From Cupriavidus oxalaticus (GTDB lineage Bacteria > Pseudomonadota > Gammaproteobacteria > Burkholderiales > Burkholderiaceae), in the NCBI RefSeq assembly GCF_004768545.1, contig NZ_CP038634.1:620001-684000 (forward strand): DNA of 64,000 nucleotides, given 5' to 3'. The first letter of the stretch is position 1. Every line of letters starts with the position of its first letter. The position numbers and the translations under genes were made by a program. This document shows positions 42,858 through 51,090 of the stretch, piece after piece. Below the pieces are notes generated by a model that saw only the letters and a program-made list of their open reading frames with translations, was not told the origin of the DNA and ran no database searches.

Positions 42858-44033
42858 ATGAGCGGCCCGCCGCCCCAGGCGTGGCTGAACGCACTGCTTG
42901 TCCTGATCGAGAAATGCCAGCTGGGCCTGTTGTGGCTGTGGCATGCGCTGGGCCTGACCGGCACCAGCCATGGCCAGCCGGCCTGGCCGTGGGCGCGGCG
43001 GATTGCCGGCGAAACGCTGCTGATCGACCTTGCCCTGGCACGGCAGGTCGGCTTCAGCCTGTGCGCGCTCGCCTTTGCGCTGCTGGCCGTCGCCGTCGCC
43101 AGCGCCTGGCGCCGGGGCCGCCCCATGCTGCTCGCGGCAGCGCTGCTGGCCCTGCTGCTGGCGCCGTGGCCACGGGCCGCGCTGCTGCTCGGCCCGGCCA
43201 GCCCCACCAGCTTCCACGCCAGCCCTACCGGTTTTGCGGTCGACGCCATCGTGCTGGGGCAACGCGTCTACGCACAGCATTGCGCCGCGTGCCACGGCAA
43301 TGACGGCCGCGGCGAAGGACCGCTGGCCGCCGGCCTGCCGCAATGGCCGCCGACGCTGGTCAGCCCCCTGCTCGCGCGCCGCGCCGATGGCGAGCTGTTC
43401 TGGCATGTGCTGTCCGGCATGCGCGACCGCCGCGGCCAGCCGACCATGCCGGGCTTCCGCAGCCAGCTTGCCGAGCGCGAGGCCTGGGCCGTGATCGACT
43501 ACATGAAGGCGTTGTCGGCAGCCAACAGTACCGAAGGGAACTGGCCGGTGCCGCTGCGGTTGCCGGAGATGGCCATCCGCTGCGGCGACGCCGCGCCGGT
43601 GGCGCTGTCGCATTGGCGCGGCGAGCAGCGCGTGCGGCTGGTGGCGGTGGACGGGATCGCCGCTACCCTGCCCTATGAAGACCCGCGCTTCCTGACCGTG
43701 CTCGTCACACCGGACGGCCGCGTGCCGGCGCAGGTGCCGCGCTTCCGCGCCGGCTGCACGGCAGCTTCCGCCCAGGCCTGGCAGGCACTGGCGGCGATTG
43801 CCGGCCTGCCGCCGGCACGGCTGGCCGGCACCCAGCTGCTCGCCGACGGTGCGGGATGGCTGCGCGCGCGCGGCACGCCGGGCAGCACGTGGTCCGATGC
43901 CGACCTCGTCTGCGTGTCCGGGCCGGCTGCCGCGACGCGGCCCCTGCCCGCCGGGATCGATGGCCTGACGGCGCTGTTGCTGCGCATGGACGCCGAGCCG
44001 GTTCGCTTCGTCAAGGGCGGTTTCATCCATTGA
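42858..44033 (+). CDS. membrane-anchored c-type cytochrome
   Basis: 391-aa protein. Two or three hydrophobic helices lie in the first 125 residues, then a heme-binding CAACH at 142-146 (VYAQHCAACHGNDGRGEGPLAAGLP) in a class I cytochrome c domain (to about 225, axial Met in PTMPGFRSQL). The C-terminal region, about 235-391, has no recognised family and four Cys. It follows ssuB by 31 bp but has a weak ribosome site. Its link to sulfonate use is unclear; it could pass electrons from sulfite or another periplasmic donor. Confidence 0.75.
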   Translation: MSGPPPQAWLNALLVLIEKCQLGLLWLWHALGLTGTSHGQPAWPWARRIAGETLLIDLALARQVGFSLCALAFALLAVAVASAWRRGRPMLLAAALLALLLAPWPRAALLLGPASPTSFHASPTGFAVDAIVLGQRVYAQHCAACHGNDGRGEGPLAAGLPQWPPTLVSPLLARRADGELFWHVLSGMRDRRGQPTMPGFRSQLAEREAWAVIDYMKALSAANSTEGNWPVPLRLPEMAIRCGDAAPVALSHWRGEQRVRLVAVDGIAATLPYEDPRFLTVLVTPDGRVPAQVPRFRAGCTAASAQAWQALAAIAGLPPARLAGTQLLADGAGWLRARGTPGSTWSDADLVCVSGPAAATRPLPAGIDGLTALLLRMDAEPVRFVKGGFIH

Positions 44034-44164
44034 GCAGGGATTGTTCGCTGGCAGCGAATTCTGACTTTCCAGCCGCCGCCGCCATCGACCGCGCCCGGGA
44101 CAGTACCCTCGGCTTCATGAAGGACAGCCTGGAACGCTGACATGTTGCGGTCAAGGATGGCGCC

Positions 44165-45076
44165 ATGAGCGCCACGGGAAGTTCGCGGCCCCTGCAGGGC
44201 ATCGCGCTGATGGTTGCCGCGGTGGCATGCTTCGCCGCGCTCGATACGATGACCAAGATCACCGGCGCCGCCGTGCCGGTGGTGATGGCGCTGTGGGTGC
44301 GCTACCTTGCGCAGGCGGCGCTGACCGGCGCGGTGCTGCTGCCGGCGCGCGGCCGCATCCTGCTGCGCACGCGCCGTCCATGGCTGCAGGCTACGCGCGC
44401 GGTGACGATGCTGCTGTCCAGCGCCTGCGCGTTCTTCAGCCTGCAGGTACTGCCGGTGGGCGAGTTCACCGCGGTGGTCAGCCTGACGCCGCTGGCGATC
44501 GCGCTGGCGGCCGCGACGCTGTTCGGCGAGCGCATGTCGGCGCTGCGCTGGCTCTGCCTGCTGGCCGGATTTGCCGGCGCGCTGGTGGTGATCCGGCCCG
44601 GCGCCGACGTGGAGCCGGCCATGCTGCTGCCGCTCGCGGCGGTCTGCCTCAATGCCGCCTACCAGTTGCTGACCAGCGTGCTGACCCGGACCGACGGCGC
44701 CGGCACCACGCATTTCTATACCGGCTGCATTGCCGCGGCACTGTTGTCGGCGGCGCTGCCGCTGGCGTGGACCTGGCACGTCGACGCGCTGCACTGGTGG
44801 CTGCTGGCGGGCATGGCGCTCGCCGGCTGCGCCGGGCACATGTTCCTGGTGCTGGCCTATGCGCGCGCCCCGGTCGGCGTGCTGACGCCGTATCTCTACC
44901 TGCAGATCGCCTTTGCCATGCTGGGTGGCTGGCTGGTATTTGGCTGGCTGCCCGATGCCTGGTCGCTGCTGGGCGTGGCGATGATCGCCGCCAGCGGCGT
45001 GGCCGGCACCGCGGTGGCGGCCCGCGAGCGCGCCTTGCCGGCACGGCCGGCGGCGCGGCAAGCGAGCGCGGCATAG
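44165..45076 (+). CDS. DMT superfamily transporter (EamA type)
   Basis: 303-aa inner-membrane protein with ten predicted helices in two EamA halves (about 10-140 and 150-290). The first helix is GIALMVAAVACFAALDTMTKI; the half ends are FGERMSALRWLCLLAGFAGALVVIRPG and FGWLPDAWSLLGVAMIAASGVAGTAVA. DMT carriers export or take up small metabolites. It is convergent with the isomerase gene across a short gap carrying a 13-bp tandem repeat. Substrate unknown. Confidence 0.85.
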   Translation: MSATGSSRPLQGIALMVAAVACFAALDTMTKITGAAVPVVMALWVRYLAQAALTGAVLLPARGRILLRTRRPWLQATRAVTMLLSSACAFFSLQVLPVGEFTAVVSLTPLAIALAAATLFGERMSALRWLCLLAGFAGALVVIRPGADVEPAMLLPLAAVCLNAAYQLLTSVLTRTDGAGTTHFYTGCIAAALLSAALPLAWTWHVDALHWWLLAGMALAGCAGHMFLVLAYARAPVGVLTPYLYLQIAFAMLGGWLVFGWLPDAWSLLGVAMIAASGVAGTAVAARERALPARPAARQASAA

Positions 45077-45082
45077 GGTAGG

Positions 45083-45108
45083 GTCGCGGTATAGCGTCGC
45101 GGTATAGC
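45083..45108. repeat. 13-bp tandem duplication
   Basis: GTCGCGGTATAGC occurs twice head to tail in the 35-bp gap between two convergent genes. It is a minor local duplication. Confidence 0.8.
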
Positions 45109-45111
45109 GTT

Positions 45112-45993
45112 TTAGCGTGCCGCGAGAGCCGGGCCACCGGCGCGCTCTGCGGCCACGGGCACGCCGTTCGTCACCGCTTCCAGCCATTCCAGCGAGCGCA
45201 GCCCGTCCTGCGCAACCGGCAACGGGGGCGCCGCGCGGAAGCCATCGTTGAACACCTCCAGCGAAAGCGGGCCGCGATAGCCGGCCCGCAGCACGGCACG
45301 CGTGAAACCGACCACGGGCAGGTCGCCCTGGCCAGGGAAATTGCGGTGGTGGCGGCTCCAGGTGCGCACGTCCAGCGGCATGCGCGGCGCGTCGGCAAGC
45401 TGGACAAAGAAGATCCGTCCGGCCGGCACCGCATCGAGGCCATGCAGCGTGTCGCCGAGCGCCAGCGTATGGAAGCTGTCCAGCATCAGTCCCAGCGCGG
45501 GATGCCCGGCGCGCTGCACGATGTCCCACGCCTGCCGCCAGCGGCGCACATGGCGGCCCCAGGCCAGCGCCTCGTAGCCCAGCCGCAGGCCGCGGCGGGC
45601 CGCGGCTTCGGCCAGCGCGTGCAGGTCGGTGGCGGCGCGCGCGGCATCGTCGAGCGCCGCATCCTGCACGTTGCTGCAGACCAGCGCCAGGTGCACCCCG
45701 AGTTGCTCCATCGCATCGAACTTCCGCTCGGCGCGCGCCAGCTCCGCGGCGGACAGGCCGCCCGGCATGGCCTCGAAATCGCGCAGCGGCTGGTAGAGCA
45801 GGATCTGCAGGCCGAGGTCGGCGGCCATGCGCCGGACCTCGGCGGGCGTGCCGGGGAACTGCAGCAGGTCGTCCTCGAAGATCTCCACGCCGTCGAAACC
45901 GGCGTCGGCAGCGGCTTGCAGCTTCTGCGGCAGCGATCCCGACAAGGTGACGGTAGCGATCGATTTGCGCAGCGGAACAGGAAACAGGGTCAT
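45112..45993 (-). CDS. sugar-phosphate isomerase/epimerase, 3-dehydroshikimate dehydratase-like
   Basis: 293-aa AP-endonuclease-2-like TIM barrel. The start RKSIATVTLSGSLPQKLQAAADAGFDGVEIFEDDLL and the TPAEVRRMAADLGL motif match the N-terminal domain of QuiC-type 3-dehydroshikimate dehydratases. Metal ligands are implied by LGLMLDSFHTL, FVQLADAP and SLEVFND. In QuiC this barrel is fused to an HPPD-like domain; here an HPPD-like gene lies apart at 52237. With aroQ and a shikimate dehydrogenase nearby, conversion of 3-dehydroshikimate to protocatechuate is the best guess. Confidence 0.8.
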   Translation of the reverse strand: MTLFPVPLRKSIATVTLSGSLPQKLQAAADAGFDGVEIFEDDLLQFPGTPAEVRRMAADLGLQILLYQPLRDFEAMPGGLSAAELARAERKFDAMEQLGVHLALVCSNVQDAALDDAARAATDLHALAEAAARRGLRLGYEALAWGRHVRRWRQAWDIVQRAGHPALGLMLDSFHTLALGDTLHGLDAVPAGRIFFVQLADAPRMPLDVRTWSRHHRNFPGQGDLPVVGFTRAVLRAGYRGPLSLEVFNDGFRAAPPLPVAQDGLRSLEWLEAVTNGVPVAAERAGGPALAAR

Positions 45994-46127
45994 GGCGATC
46001 AGTCGAGGTAGCGGCTTGGATTTCCCAAGGTTATGAGCCATCATTGCCCGCAACAACCGTCATTCGCGCGCACGCGTGCGACAATCGCTCCAATGCAATC
46101 ATCTATCGCGCGAAGCAAGGGTTAACC
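45994..46127. promoter_or_regulatory. divergent promoter region of isomerase and IclR genes
   Basis: A 134-bp gap between divergent starts. It contains a perfect 12-bp palindrome CGCACGCGTGCG (46070-46081). By position it could be an operator for the adjacent IclR protein. No clear -35/-10 pair was assigned. Confidence 0.35.
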
Positions 46128-46895
46128 ATGGAAAACGAACCGCTGAACCGGCGCGACTGGATCGCCGGGCTGGAGAAGGGCCTGGCCATCCTGGAGGCCT
46201 TCGACAACGACCATCCGCGCCTGACGCCCACGCAGGCAGCCGAGCGCACCGGCCTGACGCGCACTGCCGCGCGCCGCTACCTGCTGACGCTGGAGCACCT
46301 GGGCTACACCACCAGCGACGGCACGCTGTTCAGCCTGACGCCGCGCGTGCTCAAGGTGGGCTGGTCGTATTTCGATTCGGCGCGGCTGCCGCGCACGGTG
46401 CAGCCGTTCCTGCAGCAGATCACCGCGCAGCTTGGCGAGGCCGCCTACCTGAGCGTGCTCGATGGCTGGGAGCTGGTGTTCATCGCCCGCACCAGCACCA
46501 ACCGCGTGATGAGCACGGGCTTCGTGCTGGGCGCGCGGGTGCCGGCACCGCTGGGGTCGGCGGGCGTGATGATGCTGGCGTCACGGCCGCAGGAACAGGT
46601 CAGGACCTGGCTGGAAAACGTGGTGCTGGCGCCCTACACGCCCTACACGATCCTGCAGCACGACCGGCTGCTGGAAGAAATCCGCAAGGCCGGCGCGCAG
46701 GGCTATGCGATGCTCGAGCAGCAGCTGCAGACCGGCGTGCGCGGCGTGGCGGTGCCGCTGCGCGATCGCCACGGCAAGGTGATCGCCGCGCTGTCGGTCA
46801 ACATGCCGATCGGCGACGAGACCCCGCAACAGGCGCTGGACCGCGTGCTGCAGGTGCTGCAGGACACGGCGCTCCTGATCATGCGCGTGCTGTAG
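46128..46895 (+). CDS. IclR family transcriptional regulator (PcaR/PobR subgroup)
   Basis: 255-aa regulator. The N-terminal segment RDWIAGLEKGLAILEAFDNDHPRLTPTQAAERTGLTRTAARRYLLTLEHLGY is the hallmark of the PcaR/PcaU/PobR subgroup, which senses protocatechuate-pathway compounds. The effector domain has ARVPAPLGSAGVMMLAS and AVPLRDRHGKVIAALSVNM. It is divergent from the dehydroshikimate dehydratase-like gene, making quinate/shikimate-derived aromatics likely effectors. Its 3' end overlaps the 3' end of the convergent LysR gene by 17 bp. Confidence 0.9.
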   Translation: MENEPLNRRDWIAGLEKGLAILEAFDNDHPRLTPTQAAERTGLTRTAARRYLLTLEHLGYTTSDGTLFSLTPRVLKVGWSYFDSARLPRTVQPFLQQITAQLGEAAYLSVLDGWELVFIARTSTNRVMSTGFVLGARVPAPLGSAGVMMLASRPQEQVRTWLENVVLAPYTPYTILQHDRLLEEIRKAGAQGYAMLEQQLQTGVRGVAVPLRDRHGKVIAALSVNMPIGDETPQQALDRVLQVLQDTALLIMRVL

Positions 46896-47853
46896 CGGCC
46901 TGGCCTTCCAGCGACGTCGCCAGCGCGTGCGGCCCTTGTGTCAGTTGCGCCTTCAGGAAGGCCAGGCACACGCGCATGCGCGCCGAGGCCGACGCCCGCG
47001 CGCTGGTCACGGCCCAGATGTCGGACGGATGCCGCCAGCCGGGCAGCACGCGCACCAGGTCGCCCGCCCGCACGGCGGCGGCCACGTCCCAGACCGACGC
47101 CATGATGATGCCGTAGCCCTCCAGGGCCCACTCGTGCGTCACGTCGGCAACATTCGATGCCATTGGGCCGGTGACTTTCGTGGTCTCCCAGCCGCCGTCC
47201 TGCCCCTGCAGCCGCCACACGCCGAAGGCCTGGTCGCGCTCGCGCAACAGCAGGCAGTCGTGGCGCGGCAGGTCTGACGGATGCTCCGGCATGCCGCGCC
47301 GCGCCAGGTAGGCCGGCGCCGCGCACAGCACGCGGCTGCCGGTGGCGATGCGGCTGGCGATCAGGTGCGGCTCCTGCACGTCGCCCACGCGGATATCGAG
47401 GTCGAACTGCTCGCCGATCAGGTCGACGCGGCGGTCGAGCAGTTCCAGCCATACCTCCAGCCCCGGATGCTGCTGCCGCAGCAGCGACAGCACCGGCGCC
47501 ACGTGCCGCCGCCCCAGCCGCAGGCTGGTGGCGATGCGCAACTGCCCGCGCGCCTCGCCGCCGGCACCGCCGACGGCTTCCAGCATGCCATCCACGTCTT
47601 CCAGGATCTTCTGCGCCCACGCAAACGCGCTCTCGCCCTCGGCCGTGACGCTGACGCGGCGCGTGGTGCGGTGGAACAGCCTGGCGCCGAGCATGGCCTC
47701 CAGCATGGCGATGCGCTTGCTCACATGGGCCGGCGAAATGCCCGTCTCCTGGGCCGCGGCGATAAAGCTGGCGCGCCGCGCCACCGTGCAGAACAGACGC
47801 AGGTCGCGCAGGAACGGGTCATTGTTCGCGCTGGGCGCATGCTGAATTTCCAT
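46879..47853 (-). CDS. LysR family transcriptional regulator
   Basis: 324-aa regulator. The N-terminal helix-turn-helix is at about 15-75 (LRLFCTVARRASFIAAAQETGISPAHVSKRIAMLEAMLGARLFHRTTRRVSVT). The effector domain (from about 95: GQLRIATSLRLGRRHVAPVL, FDLDIRVGDVQEPHLIASRI) is of the CrgA/AaeR-type subgroup. It is divergent from aroQ across 103 bp, the classic LysR arrangement, so aroQ and linked catabolic genes are likely targets. Confidence 0.9.
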   Translation of the reverse strand: MEIQHAPSANNDPFLRDLRLFCTVARRASFIAAAQETGISPAHVSKRIAMLEAMLGARLFHRTTRRVSVTAEGESAFAWAQKILEDVDGMLEAVGGAGGEARGQLRIATSLRLGRRHVAPVLSLLRQQHPGLEVWLELLDRRVDLIGEQFDLDIRVGDVQEPHLIASRIATGSRVLCAAPAYLARRGMPEHPSDLPRHDCLLLRERDQAFGVWRLQGQDGGWETTKVTGPMASNVADVTHEWALEGYGIIMASVWDVAAAVRAGDLVRVLPGWRHPSDIWAVTSARASASARMRVCLAFLKAQLTQGPHALATSLEGQAATARA

Positions 47854-47956
47854 GGCAGTCGATGATGAGACGAGGGCTAAACGATAGGCTATCGGCCGTG
47901 GCCGCGCCAGCATCGCGGCCGACAGCAGACGTTACAGCAGACATGAAGGAGACATG

Positions 47957-48430
47957 ATGAAGACCGTACTGGTGCTCAACGGACCCAACCTCAACCTGCT
48001 CGGCACGCGCGAGCCGGCCGTCTATGGCAGCGAGACGCTGGCCGATGTGGAACGCATCTGCCAGCAGGCCGCAGAACGGCTCGGGCTGCGGGCCGAGTGC
48101 CGGCAGACCAATCACGAAGGGCAGCTGATCGACTGGATCCACGAGGCGGGCAAGCTGTGCGCGAGCGGCGAGATGGCCGGCGTGGTGTTGAACGCGGGCG
48201 CGCTCACGCATACGTCGATCGCGCTACATGATGCGATCAAGGGCGCGGCGGTGCCGGTGGTCGAGTACCACGTCTCCAACGTGCATGCGCGCGAGGCGTT
48301 CCGGCACAAGTCGTGGATTTCGCCGGTGGCGGTGGCGGTGATGGCGGGGCTGGGGGTGAGGGGGTATGGGCTGGCGGTGGCGGCGGTGGCGCAGGTGACG
48401 GGGGTGGTTGCGGAATCCGCTTCCGCCTGA
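47957..48430 (+). CDS. aroQ: type II 3-dehydroquinate dehydratase
   Basis: 157-aa small dodecameric dehydratase converting 3-dehydroquinate to 3-dehydroshikimate. Family motifs: LNGPNLNLLGTREPAVYG (flexible lid with catalytic Arg and Tyr), CRQTNHEGQLIDWIHEAG, NAGALTHTSIALHDAI and VEYHVSNVHAREAFRHKS (catalytic His). AAGGAG is 5 bases before the second ATG, so 47957 is preferred over 47954. Setting between LysR, porin and MFS genes argues for a catabolic (quinate) rather than biosynthetic paralogue. Confidence 0.93.
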   Translation: MKTVLVLNGPNLNLLGTREPAVYGSETLADVERICQQAAERLGLRAECRQTNHEGQLIDWIHEAGKLCASGEMAGVVLNAGALTHTSIALHDAIKGAAVPVVEYHVSNVHAREAFRHKSWISPVAVAVMAGLGVRGYGLAVAAVAQVTGVVAESASA

Positions 48431-48456
48431 CCGCTGCAGGCGGCGCACGCCGCGTG

Positions 48457-48494
48457 TTTGCTCCCCTCTCCCGCAAGCGGGAGAGGGGAGCAAA
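48457..48494. repeat. GC-rich palindromic repeat, copy 3; terminator-like
   Basis: A perfect 18-bp stem (TTTGCTCCCCTCTCCCGC) with its complement around an AA loop. It lies in the 93-bp gap between convergent aroQ and porin genes and could end both transcripts. It is the longest and most perfect of the four copies. Confidence 0.88.
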
Positions 48495-48523
48495 CCGGCA
48501 CGGGTGGAGAAGGCCGAAAGCGA

Positions 48524-49588
48524 TCAGAACTTATGCCTGACCCCCGCCATCACCCCCAGCCGCGTCTTGTTCCCGTACGTATTCCCGCTGTTCACAAACG
48601 CCGCCCCGCTGTTCAGCACAATCCATTGCCCCTGCAGGTGGGTGTAGTCCACCTCCACATACACATCGGTACGCTTGCTGAAGTTGTAGTCCAGCATGCC
48701 CGCCGTGGTCAGCCGTTTGCCGCCCTGCCCCGCGTGCCGCAGCCAGTCGTACTGGAACGTGCCGATAAACGCCAGCGCCTCCGTCAGGCTGAAGCGCGTG
48801 CCGACATAGCCTACGTTGTTGCGATAGTCCGCCACGTCGAGCCGGTTGTTGGTATAGCCCAGGTAGTATTGCGACCGCGCCGCCTTCCACGTCCCGCCCA
48901 GGCCCCATACCGTCTGCTTGCTCGCCTGCGCCGCCGGCACCGCGCCGAAATAGGCCGAGGTGACGTTCTGCGTCTGCTGGTAGACCGCGCCGATTTCCAG
49001 CGGTCCCGAGCTGTACACCAGCGACCCGGCCGCGGCCGAATTGGTCTTCATGCTGCCCGGCACCTCGCCGAAGGTGTAGGCCGCCGCCACCTGCAGGCCG
49101 TTGAAGCTCTTGATGTACTTGAGCGTGTTGTCGTAGCGCAGCCCCGTGTAGTTGCCGCCCTGGTAACCGACGATGGAGTTGTTGGCAAAGGCCATGGCCT
49201 CATACGACGACAGCACTTCATGCGCCAGCGTGTATTGGCGGCCGAGCGCGAGCTTGCCATAAGGACCGTCGAAGCCGACGACCGCGGTACGCCCGAACAG
49301 CCGCCCCCCCTGCTGGCTGGTCCCCGTGTCGGGCGAGAAGCCCGACTCCAGGATGAACCACGCCTTGTTGCCGCCGCCGATATCCTCCGCGCCGCGGATG
49401 CCCCAGCGGCTGCCGGTCAGCACGCCGTCGGTCATCTGCGTGCGGCTGTGGCCGGCCGCGTCTTCGTTGGTGCTGTAGCGGATGGTGGTATCGAGCAGCC
49501 CGTAGAGCGTGACGCCACCGGAAGTCTGGGCGACAGCGGGCACGCTGCCCGCGCCCAGCGCGAGCAGCGCAATGAATCGTTTATGCAT
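48524..49588 (-). CDS. Gram-negative general porin (Burkholderiales type)
   Basis: 354-aa beta-barrel. The signal peptide ends at PAVAQ; the mature start is TSGGVTLYGLLDTTIRYSTN, followed by SRWGIRGAEDIGGGNKAWFILESGF and the terminal strand GVMAGVRHKF with final Phe. It belongs to the same broad family as the porin at 12170 but is clearly diverged. It lies between aroQ and an MFS transporter; porin and MFS are on the same strand 65 bp apart and may form one uptake unit for quinate or shikimate. Confidence 0.92.
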   Translation of the reverse strand: MHKRFIALLALGAGSVPAVAQTSGGVTLYGLLDTTIRYSTNEDAAGHSRTQMTDGVLTGSRWGIRGAEDIGGGNKAWFILESGFSPDTGTSQQGGRLFGRTAVVGFDGPYGKLALGRQYTLAHEVLSSYEAMAFANNSIVGYQGGNYTGLRYDNTLKYIKSFNGLQVAAAYTFGEVPGSMKTNSAAAGSLVYSSGPLEIGAVYQQTQNVTSAYFGAVPAAQASKQTVWGLGGTWKAARSQYYLGYTNNRLDVADYRNNVGYVGTRFSLTEALAFIGTFQYDWLRHAGQGGKRLTTAGMLDYNFSKRTDVYVEVDYTHLQGQWIVLNSGAAFVNSGNTYGNKTRLGVMAGVRHKF

Positions 49589-49653
49589 CGGAGTGTTGTC
49601 CCGGTCTTTGTTGTCGTACTCGCGGCACCAGCAGTGCCGGCGAGGAATTGTCG

Positions 49654-50982
49654 TCAGGCGGCCTCAGGCACCTTGCGCGGGGCGAGGAAGAACAGCCACG
49701 TCAGCGCGATGAAGTAGGCGCACGGGATCATCGTGAACAGCACCGCGTAGTTGTTGTTGGTTACGGTCAGCACGTAGCCCACCAGCTGCGTCATGAACAT
49801 GCCGCCGATCGCGCCGATCATTCCGCCGAAGCCGAACACCGAGCTGACCACGTGCTTGGGCGTGTAGTCCATCACCATGCTCCAGATATTGGCGGTCCAT
49901 GCCTGGTGCGCACCGATCGCCACCGAGATCGCGGCCACGGCCATCCACAGGCTGCTGGCGCCGGCGGCCATCACCACCGAAACGATGCACACGGCAAAGA
50001 CCAGCATCGACAGCAGCCGCGCCCGCACCGCCGGCATGCCGCGCGCGATCAGCCACGACGACAGCGCGCCGCCGCCCACGCTGCCCACGTCGGCGCACAG
50101 GTAGATCACGATCAGCGGAATGCCCATCTGCGTCACGCTGATGCCGAGCTGGTATTGCTGGTTGAGGAACGGCGGCAGCCAGTACAGGTAGAACCAGAAC
50201 ACCGGCGCGGTGATGGCGTAGGCCAGCGCAAAGGCCCAGGTGCCGCGCATGCGCAGGATCTGCGTGTAGCGGATGCGCTGGGGCGGCGGATCGATGTCGC
50301 GGGTGACGTGCGCCAGTTCCGCGGCGGTGACGGTCGGGTGCTGCTCGGGGTTGTGGTAGCGCGTGAACCAGAACGCCAGCCAGACCGCGCCCAGCGAGGC
50401 GATCACCAGGAACGCGGCCTGCCAGCCCCATGCCTGCAGGATCAGCGGTAGCATGATCGGCGTCAGCATCGCGCCGACGTTGGTGCCGGCATTGAAGATG
50501 CCGGTGGCGATGGCGCGCTCGCTGGCCGGGAACCAGATGCGCGTGGTCTTGACGCACGCCGGGTAATTGGCCGCTTCAGACAAGCCGAGGAAGAAGCGGC
50601 AGATCATGAAGCCGACCGCCGACGCCGCGAACGCATGCGCGCCGCAGGCAATGCTCCACAGCAGCACCGCCAGCGCAAAGGCGCGCTTGACGCCGACCAG
50701 GTCGATAAAGCGGCCCTGCAGCGCAAAGCCGATGGCATAGCCCACCTGGAACCAGAAGTTGATATTGGCGTAGTCCTGCGCGGTCCAGGCCATGGCCTTG
50801 GCCAGCACCGGCTGCAGCACGCCCAGCGCGGCGCGGTCCACATAGTTCAGCGTGGTCGCGAAGAACACCAGCGCCAGCATGCCCCAGCGCACCTTGCCGA
50901 AGGCAAAGGCGGCGCGCACCTTGTCACCGAGCGAGTTGCCGAACGCGGAAGCCGCTGGCAGCTCCTTGTGAGTCGTTGTCAT
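49654..50982 (-). CDS. MFS transporter, anion:cation symporter family
   Basis: 442-aa carrier with 12 helices. TM1 is WGMLALVFFATTLNYVDRAALGVLQP (the NYxDR motif of ACS-family organic anion carriers), then FALQGRFIDLVGVKRAFAL and CRFFLGLSEAANYPACVKTTRIWFPASERAIATGIFNAG. The start at 50982 is chosen for the hydrophilic leader before TM1. It lies in the aroQ/shikimate dehydrogenase cluster, so quinate or shikimate uptake is likely; the family also carries glucarate and related acids. Confidence 0.9.
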   Translation of the reverse strand: MTTTHKELPAASAFGNSLGDKVRAAFAFGKVRWGMLALVFFATTLNYVDRAALGVLQPVLAKAMAWTAQDYANINFWFQVGYAIGFALQGRFIDLVGVKRAFALAVLLWSIACGAHAFAASAVGFMICRFFLGLSEAANYPACVKTTRIWFPASERAIATGIFNAGTNVGAMLTPIMLPLILQAWGWQAAFLVIASLGAVWLAFWFTRYHNPEQHPTVTAAELAHVTRDIDPPPQRIRYTQILRMRGTWAFALAYAITAPVFWFYLYWLPPFLNQQYQLGISVTQMGIPLIVIYLCADVGSVGGGALSSWLIARGMPAVRARLLSMLVFAVCIVSVVMAAGASSLWMAVAAISVAIGAHQAWTANIWSMVMDYTPKHVVSSVFGFGGMIGAIGGMFMTQLVGYVLTVTNNNYAVLFTMIPCAYFIALTWLFFLAPRKVPEAA

Positions 50983-51090
50983 GTTGTCTGTCTCCACCAA
51001 TGGATAGAAGTCTTGCTTGCCGGCGTGCCTTTGTGTGCTGGCCTGCGCGCGGCTTCGGGGCAAGGGCTTGCGCCCCGGCCCGTCGATGCG

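Noticed and set aside
42826..42860. An 11-codon frame overlapping the ssuB stop and ending at the cytochrome ATG
   Set aside because: Too short and without conservation evidence; possibly a chance coupling leader.
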